35,361 nucleotides of DNA, from the IMG/VR virus record IMGVR_UViG_3300045999_010565, positions 1 to 35,361 of that record; one strand, written 5' to 3'. The DNA is from a virus. The notes below the pieces were generated by a model. It was given only the letters and a program-made list of their open reading frames with translations, ran no database searches and had not been told where the DNA came from. Below, in pieces: positions 29,339 through 35,361 of this stretch; within the stretch, counting starts at the first letter, position 1, and every line of letters begins with the position of its first letter. The translations under genes and the position numbers were made by a program.

Positions 29339-31218
29339 CGCTGCCCCTCCCGCCCGGGCAGACCCCGCGCGCCTGGCAGCTCGAGGCGCTCGCCGCGATC
29401 ACGAGCTCGTGGCGGGCCGGCCTGTCGTCTGTCGTCGTGTCCGCGGCGACGGGCACAGGCAAGGGGTCGCTGCTCGCAGGCCTGGCGCGCCGGGCCGAGG
29501 CGAAGGGGTCGCGGGTGCTGATCCTCGTGCATCGTCGTGAGCTCGTCGAGGATCTCGCGGCCCGCGTCGCGGCAATCCCGGGCCCGCCGCCCGGCATCGT
29601 CCAGGCCCGACGCGACGAGGGCGACCGCGGGATCGTGATCGCGTCGGTGCAGTCCCTGGCGAAGCGGCTCGCCTCGCTGCAGGCGTACGACCTGGTCGTC
29701 ACGGATGAGGCGCATCACGCCGTCGCGCCGACGTACCAGCTTGTGTATCGTGCAGTGGAGGAGGCCCGGCGTCGTGCCGGGAAACCTGACCGGTACGCCC
29801 ATCTCGGCATGACCGCGACGCCGTTTCGCACTGGCGGCGAGGGCGTGTCGCCGATCACGGGCGACGGCGCTCCTTTCCAGGCGATCGCGTACGAGCACGG
29901 CATCACGCAGGCGATCGCGGCGGGCGACCTGGTCCCGCCGCGCGGCACGGCGATCGAGACGCACCTCGACCTGTCCGCGGTGGAGATGCGCGGCGGCGAC
30001 TACGACGAGCGCGGCCTCGAGCGCGTCGTCGACGTCGACGCGCGGAACGCGCACGTCGCGCAGCTCGTCGCCGAGCGCGCTGCGGGCCGGTCCTTTCTCG
30101 CGTTCGCCGTCTCTGTCGCCCACGCTGAGCGCCTCGCCGCGGCGTTTCGCGGCGCCGGCCTGGCCGTCGAGGCGGTGTGGGGGAACATGCCCGCCGACCT
30201 CCGCGCACAGCGGATCGCGGAGTACGCCGCGGGCCGCCTGCAGGGCCTCGTGAGTCGCGACCTGCTCTTCGAAGGCTTCGACTCGCCGCGGACGTCACTC
30301 CTCGTCGCGTGTCGCCCGACGCGATCGCAGATCATCGCCTGGCAGCTCGTCGGCCGCGGCCTGCGACTGTACGCGGGGAAGGTCGACTGCGAGATCCTCG
30401 ACTTCGTCGGGTTTCTGCGCGTGCTCGACTTTGGCAGCGCGCCCGAGGCCGACGAAGCGGATGCGAAGCGCCAGTCGGCGACCCCGTGGGTCTGCGCGGT
30501 CGGCGATCGCGTCGTGCCCCGGTACGCGGAGGGCGACCCGCCCGTCGGCGTCGTCGTCGAGGTCGACGAGCCCGAGGCGCCTGCTTTCGTCCGGGTGCGC
30601 TGGTCTGTCGACAACGTCCGCCAGTGCTCCGTCGCCGACCTGCGACGCGCGCCGCTCGAGGTCGTCGAAGAGGAGGCCGTGCCCGTCGAGGTGCGCGGCC
30701 ACACGTCCTACTCCGTGTCCCTGCTCCCCGGGCAGGACGTCGAGCGGGCCCGGGGATGGTACTCGCCGCGGGCCTCGGAGGGGCGCGCCGAATGGTCGTC
30801 GTACGGGTGGCGCGAAGGCGTGCAGCTCTTCGTCGCGATCGCCCTGCCCGTGTCCCTTGGCTGGACCCTGTGGCGCGTCCGGCTGCCGGCGAATGGCATG
30901 CGCGCGGCCGAGCTCGAGGGCGGGGCGGTGCACGGGGCGGTCGCCCGCAAGATCGCCGACGGGGCAGACCTGCTCGACCTGCAGCGTCAGGCCGAGCGCT
31001 GGCTCGACGGCGAACGGGCGCGCCACCTGCCGGTGACGAGCCCGCCGATGCGCGAGCTCGCGGCCCCGGCCCTGCTCGCGCGCCTTCGGGCGGCAGGCGA
31101 CGTCCCGCCGCCCGACGGCCTGGCGAAGGGCGAAGCCTGGGCCCGGCTGGCACACGCGCAGGGCCGGCGGGCAGTCGAGGACGCGCGGCGCGAGCTGCGG
31201 CGGCGGTTCGTCCGCTAA
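29335..31218 (+). CDS. SF2 DEAH-box helicase with C-terminal extension
   Basis: The 627-residue protein shows Q-motif-like WQLEAL (14-19), Walker A ATGTGKGS (38-45), DEAH (124-127), TAT (160-162) and motif VI QLVGRGLR (337-344). Residues 1-190 and 200-390 are the two RecA-like domains of the UvrB/ResIII type. From about 400 there is a phage-specific extension. It includes a KOW/SH3-like segment (GDRVVPRYAEGDPPVGVVVEV) and a helical tail. No nuclease motif is seen. It probably unwinds DNA or remodels forks. Its stop overlaps the convergent VirE-helicase stop by three bases. Confidence 0.85.
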   Translation: MTLPLPPGQTPRAWQLEALAAITSSWRAGLSSVVVSAATGTGKGSLLAGLARRAEAKGSRVLILVHRRELVEDLAARVAAIPGPPPGIVQARRDEGDRGIVIASVQSLAKRLASLQAYDLVVTDEAHHAVAPTYQLVYRAVEEARRRAGKPDRYAHLGMTATPFRTGGEGVSPITGDGAPFQAIAYEHGITQAIAAGDLVPPRGTAIETHLDLSAVEMRGGDYDERGLERVVDVDARNAHVAQLVAERAAGRSFLAFAVSVAHAERLAAAFRGAGLAVEAVWGNMPADLRAQRIAEYAAGRLQGLVSRDLLFEGFDSPRTSLLVACRPTRSQIIAWQLVGRGLRLYAGKVDCEILDFVGFLRVLDFGSAPEADEADAKRQSATPWVCAVGDRVVPRYAEGDPPVGVVVEVDEPEAPAFVRVRWSVDNVRQCSVADLRRAPLEVVEEEAVPVEVRGHTSYSVSLLPGQDVERARGWYSPRASEGRAEWSSYGWREGVQLFVAIALPVSLGWTLWRVRLPANGMRAAELEGGAVHGAVARKIADGADLLDLQRQAERWLDGERARHLPVTSPPMRELAAPALLARLRAAGDVPPPDGLAKGEAWARLAHAQGRRAVEDARRELRRRFVR

Positions 31219-32903
31219 AGCGCCCGGTGCGTCCCCGGCGGCCAGTATCGCAGGGGCCGCGATCGCAGCGGATGCCCCGGCGGGTAGGGCAGCCAGCCCA
31301 GCGTCCGCAGCGCCTCACCGGCCGTGCGCAGGTCGCGCTCCGTCTGCTGTCCGGCCGGCTTGCCGACGAGGTCCAGGACGTCGAGCGTCGTCATGCTCTC
31401 GGGCAGGGCCCCCTCGGCAGTCAGCGCCTCGAGGTGGAGGGCCAGGCGGTCGACCCACGGGTGATCGAGGTGTCGGAGGTCGATCGCCTCGTGGCGGCGT
31501 TCGTTCTCCAGCTCGGCGGACTTGCTGATCCAGTGCGGCACCTTGGAACGGTACAGGTGCAGTGCCTCGGCCCAGAGCTGGTCGCGGACCGCCGCCACGC
31601 CGGCGGGATCGAGGGGGCGCTGGCACTCGACGAGCCACCAGCGCCGTTTTCCGGCCGGGTCGTCCACCAAGCGTTTGTTTGTCTCGGGGTTGACGGTCGC
31701 TGCGAAGATGCAGCGCCGCGGGATCGTCTCCGGCACTTTGCCGTACGCGAAGCGCGTCGTCTCGACTTCCTGGCTCACCCACCGCCGCAGGTCGCGCATG
31801 TCTGTCGACTTCGCCACCGCGAGCTCGGCCAGCTCGTACAGCCAGGCACGGCGCATCACCTGGATCGCATCGCGCTCGCCGGGGATGATCTTGTCCTCGC
31901 TGTGGAATTCCCGGCCAAAAAGCGCCTTAAATAGCTCCGACTTGCCGGCGCCCATTCCTCCCGCGAGCACGAGCACCCCGTCGGCCTTGCAGCCGGGCTC
32001 GATCACGCGCGCCACGGCCGAGATCATCCACGCGGTGCCGAGCTCGGCGAGGTGGGTGTCCTTCGCCTCTGGCCCGGCGCCGGCGCCGGCGTAGCGCACG
32101 AGCCACTGCGGCAGACGGGGCACGCGGTCCCACGCGGGCAGCGCGTCGAGGTAGTCGCGCACCGGATCAAATTCGCAGCGCGAGGCCACGAATTCGAAGA
32201 CCTGCCCCACCTCGCCGGCGGGCTCGAGGATCTCGTGCTCCCGGGCCCAGGCGTACCGGGCGGCCGTGAGGTCCGCCGCGCTCACCTGCACGACCTCGCG
32301 CCGACCGTGCTCGTCGACCGTCACGCGGCAGGGCAGGCCCGACCGGCTGTTCAGCGCGACGCCCCAGCGAAGGCAGAGCCACTCCAGATTCTCGAGGCGG
32401 CGGGGGCCCTTCGGCGCGCCCCATACGCCGTTCGGGGCCTGCACGGCGTGCGGGAGGACGGCGAGGCCCTCGGGGCAGCCCGCGGCCATTCGCTCTGCCG
32501 CGGTCGTAGCGCGCGTGGCGTCGAGGCCCCACTCGGCCTCGAGGCGGGCCGCGAGGTCGTCGACGTCGGCCGGCCCGAGGAGACGCAGGGACCCCGACGG
32601 ACCCGCAGCGCGTGACGCGGCGCGCGACGTCGCCGCGAGCAGGCGGCGGATCGTCGTCTGGATCGAGGACGCGTGTCGGCGCGTGCCCGTCGCCCGGGCG
32701 TTGGCGGCGAGGGCGGCCTGCACCTGGTCGCTTTTCGCGGCCTCTGTCTCCTCCGGGCTCAGGGTCTGGACCTCGGCGAGCGCCAGGCCGAGCAGGATCA
32801 GCGCGGCCTCAGCCGCTCCTGTGCCCGGCGGCTCTGTCGAGATTGCACGGAGGCGAGCCGTCAGGACGGACGCAGAGGAGGGAGAGGGCGCGGCGGTGCT
32901 CAT
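31215..32903 (-). CDS. VirE-type (virulence-associated E) replicative helicase
   Basis: The 562-residue protein has the VirE core at about residues 245-430: DYLDALPAWDRVPRLPQWLV, a P-loop GGMGAGKS (315-322), an acidic WLYELAEL (354-361), a sensor FAATVN (400-405) and GKRRWW with arginines (418-423). In phages these ATPases act as replicative helicases beside a primase, encoded here just upstream. The N-terminal 240 residues include a helical region and a beta segment. ATG 32903 is seven bases after the -10, so the transcript is probably leaderless; the in-frame TTG at 32939 is part of the -35. Confidence 0.85.
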   Translation of the reverse strand: MSTAAPSPSSASVLTARLRAISTEPPGTGAAEAALILLGLALAEVQTLSPEETEAAKSDQVQAALAANARATGTRRHASSIQTTIRRLLAATSRAASRAAGPSGSLRLLGPADVDDLAARLEAEWGLDATRATTAAERMAAGCPEGLAVLPHAVQAPNGVWGAPKGPRRLENLEWLCLRWGVALNSRSGLPCRVTVDEHGRREVVQVSAADLTAARYAWAREHEILEPAGEVGQVFEFVASRCEFDPVRDYLDALPAWDRVPRLPQWLVRYAGAGAGPEAKDTHLAELGTAWMISAVARVIEPGCKADGVLVLAGGMGAGKSELFKALFGREFHSEDKIIPGERDAIQVMRRAWLYELAELAVAKSTDMRDLRRWVSQEVETTRFAYGKVPETIPRRCIFAATVNPETNKRLVDDPAGKRRWWLVECQRPLDPAGVAAVRDQLWAEALHLYRSKVPHWISKSAELENERRHEAIDLRHLDHPWVDRLALHLEALTAEGALPESMTTLDVLDLVGKPAGQQTERDLRTAGEALRTLGWLPYPPGHPLRSRPLRYWPPGTHRAL

Positions 32904-32910
32904 GGCCCGG

Positions 32911-32939
32911 TGTGTATCGGATGCACGTTGACGGGGCAA
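32911..32939 (-). promoter_or_regulatory. leftward early promoter with operator (site D)
   Basis: Read leftward: TTGCCC (32939-32934), 17-base spacer, TACACA (32916-32911), then seven bases to ATG 32903. The palindrome GTGTATCGGATGCAC (32912-32926) covers the -10. It lies just after the primase gene, giving the helicase an independent, leaderless transcript. Confidence 0.75.
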
Positions 32940-32942
32940 GGG

Positions 32943-34316
32943 TCACGCTCCCGCCGCGGCGATGCCCGCCGCCAGACCGCGCTCGACGTGGCGATCGGCG
33001 TCGCGCAGGCCGTGCCCCGACGCCGCGGATCGGAGCGTGCCCGACGCCGTGCTGAGCGCGAGGTGGCCGGGCGCGACAAGCGCACGCCCGACGAAGAACG
33101 CCGCGTCGAAGATCACGCGGCGGCGCTGGCCCTGCCCGGCCCCGCGCACCCGGCCGGCCATCGTCTCCAGCGCACGAGCTGCGGCGCGCTCCTTCCGGCC
33201 TGCCTGCACCTGCGCCGGGGCGGCGCTCTCCGCGGCGGCGTACGTCCACGCTGCGACGCGGGGCTCGGGGTAGTCCCTCAGCAGCGCGTCGGGATCGAGG
33301 GCCGGCGCGTCGACGTCGGCGCCCGCGTAGAACGCGCCACCGCCGCCCGTCCACACCGCCGGCAGGTAGTACAGGCGCGACGCGTCTTTGCACGCCGGGT
33401 CGACGGACAGGCCCCGTGCGCCGGCCCACCGCGCCCCCGCCGCCCACACCGCGGGCCACTCCTCAGCCGGGACAGGACGCGCGAGGGGCAGCACGAGGCG
33501 GGCCCGCGGCGCCTCCGGGGTGTGGCTGATCGTCGTGTGCCAGACGTGGCGCAGGCCCTGCGCGGCATCCTCGACGACCTCGAGGCTGCCGGCGTCGTCG
33601 AGGTCGGCGACCAGGGCCCACACCGCGGCGACGGTGTCGCGCCGGCGGCGGGCCTCTGCCCCGTCGCGCAGCACGATCGGCAGCCACCCGGCGCAGCTCG
33701 CCTTCGCTGCGGCGAGGTCCGGCGCGTTGACGCGCGGGGCGGTCTGGAGGCGTGCGGCGAGCTTGCGCCACGGCGTGCGCGTCAGCGTGAGGGCCGGGTC
33801 GCGGGCGTGGCGGACCCACGCGACGGGCAGCGCATCCCAGTCGACGGCCGGGCGCCAGGCTGCGGCGTACGCCGCGGCGAGGGCCGGCGGCAGCCAGTCC
33901 CTCGCCTCGTCGGGCAGCGCTGCGGCCTCAGCGGGCCCGACGTCGCGCTCGAGGGCGGCGATGCGAAGGTCCTCGAGCGCCGCGAGCCACTCGTCCTCCG
34001 TCAGCAGGCGCGGGTGCAGCCAGTCCGGGCGGCAGGAGAGGCGGACCCCGGCGAGGTACGAGACGAGGCGGGCGGCCTCGACCGTGACGGGCCCACCGCC
34101 CGACGCGAGCAGTACGACGGCTGTTCCGCTGTCCCCGTCGACGGAGACGCAGACCCCGACGGCAGACTGCCCCGTCTCGTCGGCGAGCTGGACCGCGCGG
34201 TCGACCAGCTCGGCGGGCGGTTCGAACCCGGTCACGGGCTCCCAGTCGTCGAGAACGGGCACAGCGTCGGCATCGGGGAAGGGCCAGAGGGCAGGCATAG
34301 AGGCAAGCGCGTACAT
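32943..34316 (-). CDS. primase-polymerase (archaeo-eukaryotic primase fold)
   Basis: The 457-residue protein likely makes primers for replication with the VirE helicase. The AEP motifs are VWALVADLDD (D238 and D240), TTISHTPEAPRARLVLPL (H265) and SVDPACKDASRLYYLP (D306, R314). The region about 395-457 resembles a primase C-terminal helical domain (RRVIFDAAFFVGRAL, then HVERGLAAGIAAAG). Residues 1-200 are a less conserved N-terminal region with strands and an acidic stretch. ATG 34316 has GGAG five bases upstream; the in-frame ATG at 34349 lies inside the promoter. Confidence 0.8.
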   Translation of the reverse strand: MYALASMPALWPFPDADAVPVLDDWEPVTGFEPPAELVDRAVQLADETGQSAVGVCVSVDGDSGTAVVLLASGGGPVTVEAARLVSYLAGVRLSCRPDWLHPRLLTEDEWLAALEDLRIAALERDVGPAEAAALPDEARDWLPPALAAAYAAAWRPAVDWDALPVAWVRHARDPALTLTRTPWRKLAARLQTAPRVNAPDLAAAKASCAGWLPIVLRDGAEARRRRDTVAAVWALVADLDDAGSLEVVEDAAQGLRHVWHTTISHTPEAPRARLVLPLARPVPAEEWPAVWAAGARWAGARGLSVDPACKDASRLYYLPAVWTGGGGAFYAGADVDAPALDPDALLRDYPEPRVAAWTYAAAESAAPAQVQAGRKERAAARALETMAGRVRGAGQGQRRRVIFDAAFFVGRALVAPGHLALSTASGTLRSAASGHGLRDADRHVERGLAAGIAAAGA

Positions 34317-34332
34317 GGTAGCTCCGGGCTGT

Positions 34333-34365
34333 GTGTATCCTATACACATCGGGGGGTCGGCGCAA
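34333..34365 (-). promoter_or_regulatory. leftward promoter for primase with perfect operator (site E)
   Basis: Read leftward: TTGCGC (34365-34360), 17-base spacer, TAGGAT (34342-34337). The palindrome GTGTATCCTATACAC (34333-34347) is the only copy with perfect six-base arms and spans the -10. The mRNA would have a leader of about 15 bases with a GGAG ribosome site. Confidence 0.7.
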
Positions 34366-34432
34366 CCGGGCGCTGAGGGTCCGCGAAAACCTGCCCCGCT
34401 GGCCGGCCTTGACGCAGCGTGGCGACGGGCGG

Positions 34433-34582
34433 CGGAGACATTGTGTACTAGAATCCTCTCCTCAGATGATAGAAGGGGGGGGTTTACTCAGGGAGGGGGT
34501 CGTGTAGCGTTTGCACGCGATTTCCGGGCCGGCGCCGCGATTCGGACCCCAAAACGCGACCATCTTGTACACAATGTCTCCG
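34433..34582. repeat. 16-bp inverted repeat flanking a central operator
   Basis: CGGAGACATTGTGTAC (34433-34448) and GTACACAATGTCTCCG (34567-34582) are perfect reverse complements, 118 bases apart. Each arm contains an operator-like half-site, GTGTAC or GTACAC, at its inner end. The midpoint (34507.5) nearly coincides with the centre of operator F (34509). The symmetric layout suggests looping or origin function. Confidence 0.7.
34502..34516. promoter_or_regulatory. solitary operator (site F)
   Basis: GTGTAGCGTTTGCAC fits GTGYA-N5-TRCAC exactly but overlaps no recognisable promoter box. It lies at the centre of the inverted repeat at 34433-34582. Confidence 0.55.
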
Positions 34583-34647
34583 GCCCGTCCCGCCGGGCTC
34601 GTCGAGAAGTCCGCCCTGTGGCTGCTTCCGGGCCAGCGTCGCGCCGC

Positions 34648-34682
34648 TTGACGCGCCGGGGTCCGTTGTGTATGTTCTGCAC
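34648..34682 (+). promoter_or_regulatory. rightward promoter for last gene with operator (site G)
   Basis: TTGACG (34648-34653), 17-base spacer, TATGTT (34671-34676), then six bases to ATG 34683, predicting a leaderless mRNA. The palindrome GTGTATGTTCTGCAC (34668-34682) spans the -10 and ends at the start codon. Confidence 0.75.
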
Positions 34683-35264
34683 ATGCCCTGGATCGACGCC
34701 TCAGGCACCGTCACCATCACCCGCGACGCCGCGGCGGCCGCTCCGTGGGAGGTCCTCGACGATGCCTCCGACGAAGGCCTCGACGAGGCGTGGGCCAGTG
34801 ACGACGACGACGAGGTCGGGCCGCTGCTGTCCCAGGCCTGGGGCACGATCGAGGCGTACGGCCCGAGGTCCGCGGAGGCGGTGGCGGCCTGGCTGTCCGT
34901 CGCGGCCTTGCTCGTGCGTGTCCCCTCCGTGTGGCCGGCCGTGTACGGCGCGGGCGCCGAGGGCTGGGTACGGGCGCTCGAGACGGCGCTGCGCGGACCG
35001 GCGACCGCGGTCGCGGCGGGGCAGGTACGCGCGGCCCTGCGGGCAGCCCTGCGGGCCGCGGGTCGGGCAGAGCGGGCCGAGGCCGAGCTCGCCGAGCGCT
35101 CGCAGCCGGCGGGCGTCGTCGACCTGGCACGACTGCGCGCGGCGGCACCCAGTCCCGCGCCCGGGGTTACGGCGCCCCCGTCGATCGCGGTCCGGGGGCC
35201 GGCCGATCGGCGGGTCGGGGCGTGGTCGGCGGCAGTCCGGGCCGCGGCGCGTGGGGGTCGCTGA
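34683..35264 (+). CDS. hypothetical early protein (193 aa)
   Basis: ATG 34683 is placed at the predicted transcription start. The 193-residue protein has an acidic N-terminal region (residues 25-45, DDASDEGLDEAW then DDDDEV). A long helical core follows (about 45-140, with VAAWLSVAALLVRVPSVW and repeated arginine/alanine helices), then a Pro/Ala/Arg-rich tail. No known family is recognised. Own promoter with operator and leaderless start mark it as an early gene. A host-takeover or DNA-binding function is possible but unproven. Confidence 0.6.
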   Translation: MPWIDASGTVTITRDAAAAAPWEVLDDASDEGLDEAWASDDDDEVGPLLSQAWGTIEAYGPRSAEAVAAWLSVAALLVRVPSVWPAVYGAGAEGWVRALETALRGPATAVAAGQVRAALRAALRAAGRAERAEAELAERSQPAGVVDLARLRAAAPSPAPGVTAPPSIAVRGPADRRVGAWSAAVRAAARGGR

Positions 35265-35284
35265 GAATGCGCACGGGGACGGCA

Positions 35285-35313
35285 TTCACGCGAGGCGTGT
35301 ACGTGGATACACG
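35285..35313 (+). promoter_or_regulatory. rightward promoter at the window end with variant operator (site H)
   Basis: TTCACG (35285-35290), 17-base spacer, TACACG (35308-35313). The palindrome GTGTAC-GTGG-ATACAC (35297-35312) has the same half-sites but is one base longer than the others. Transcription would run out of the window; if the molecule is circular or permuted, it would read into the terminase operon. Confidence 0.6.
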
Positions 35314-35361
35314 GGGGGTTGGGGCGTGTACCTGGCCGGACCCCCCCCGGGTGTCTCTCCT

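Larger units (their letters stand above)
34317..34682. other. 366-base intergenic control region, possible replication origin
   Basis: This is the only gene-free stretch longer than 300 bases. It separates the leftward primase from a rightward gene. It holds two divergent operator-bearing promoters (sites E and G), a solitary operator (site F) and a 16-bp inverted repeat. The central part (34440-34570) is less GC-rich than the surroundings and has G-runs. Position beside primase and helicase genes would suit an origin. No iteron array is visible. Confidence 0.4.

Noticed and set aside
28766-31218. Restriction-modification or BREX/DISARM-like defence system
   Set aside because: Methyltransferase and helicase are adjacent, but no nuclease, specificity subunit or other system component is present; a phage replication/protection role is simpler.
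34409-34453. Additional rightward promoter (TTGACG 34409, TAGAAT 34448)
   Set aside because: The two boxes are 33 bases apart, so they cannot form one promoter.
1-35361. Integrase, excisionase or attachment site
   Set aside because: No tyrosine or serine recombinase motifs in any plausible gene and no tRNA-like target; the inverted repeat at 34433-34582 lacks a neighbouring recombinase.
1-35361. tRNA genes or CRISPR array
   Set aside because: I saw no cloverleaf-like segment with conserved T-loop sequence and no regularly spaced direct repeats.

Overview
The window looks like an essentially complete genome of a tailed phage with a long non-contractile tail (siphovirus type). Base composition is very GC-rich throughout (I estimate above 70% by eye), with many GTG starts, GGAGG-type ribosome sites and strong G/C bias at third codon positions. 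Several early promoters place the start codon 6 to 8 bases after the -10 box, which predicts leaderless mRNAs. High GC plus leaderless transcripts fits hosts such as Actinomycetota or Deinococcota, but the sequence does not settle the host. No integrase, tRNA or CRISPR array was found.

Region 1 (1-20.3 kb, all rightward) is the late operon. It runs: putative small terminase, large terminase, portal, an XkdF-like protein, scaffold, major capsid protein, head fibre/decoration candidate, neck/connector proteins, tail tube, tail assembly chaperones joined by a canonical -1 frameshift site, tape measure, a very large tail-tip protein with a sialidase-like propeller, a hub-like protein, a receptor-binding candidate with atypical codon use, then an M15 peptidase endolysin and a holin candidate. 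Many genes overlap by ATGA or GTGA. A 15-base element is repeated exactly upstream of the portal and capsid genes and resembles an extended -10 promoter.

Region 2 (20.3-26.2 kb, all leftward) is an early region in two transcription units. The promoter-proximal unit has a PD-(D/E)XK exonuclease, an SSB-like protein, a proline/alanine-rich protein with an SSB-like acidic tip, and three small Myb/SANT-like proteins. The second unit starts at a promoter embedded in a 37-base palindrome. It encodes small unknown proteins, a fourth Myb-like protein, a small membrane protein, a MazG-like nucleotide pyrophosphohydrolase and a protein with a conserved phage Y-G-x-P-L-Q-x-x-N-G-R-D motif.

Region 3 (26.3-31.2 kb, rightward) carries a DnaN sliding clamp, an XRE regulator, a RuvC-like resolvase, a second leaderless XRE regulator, an adenine methyltransferase-like protein and an SF2 helicase. 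Region 4 (34.3-31.2 kb, leftward) has a primase-polymerase and a VirE-type helicase. A 366-base intergenic control region with a 16-bp inverted repeat separates it from a last rightward gene (34.68-35.26 kb). No DNA polymerase is visible, so the phage probably recruits the host replicase through its own clamp.

The most notable feature is a palindromic site, GTGYA-N5-TRCAC (15 bp). It occurs seven times exactly, plus one single-mismatch copy and one copy with a 6-base spacer. All nine are intergenic, and eight overlap the -10 or -35 box of an early promoter. This suggests one phage-encoded regulator controlling the whole early programme. It is absent from the late promoters.
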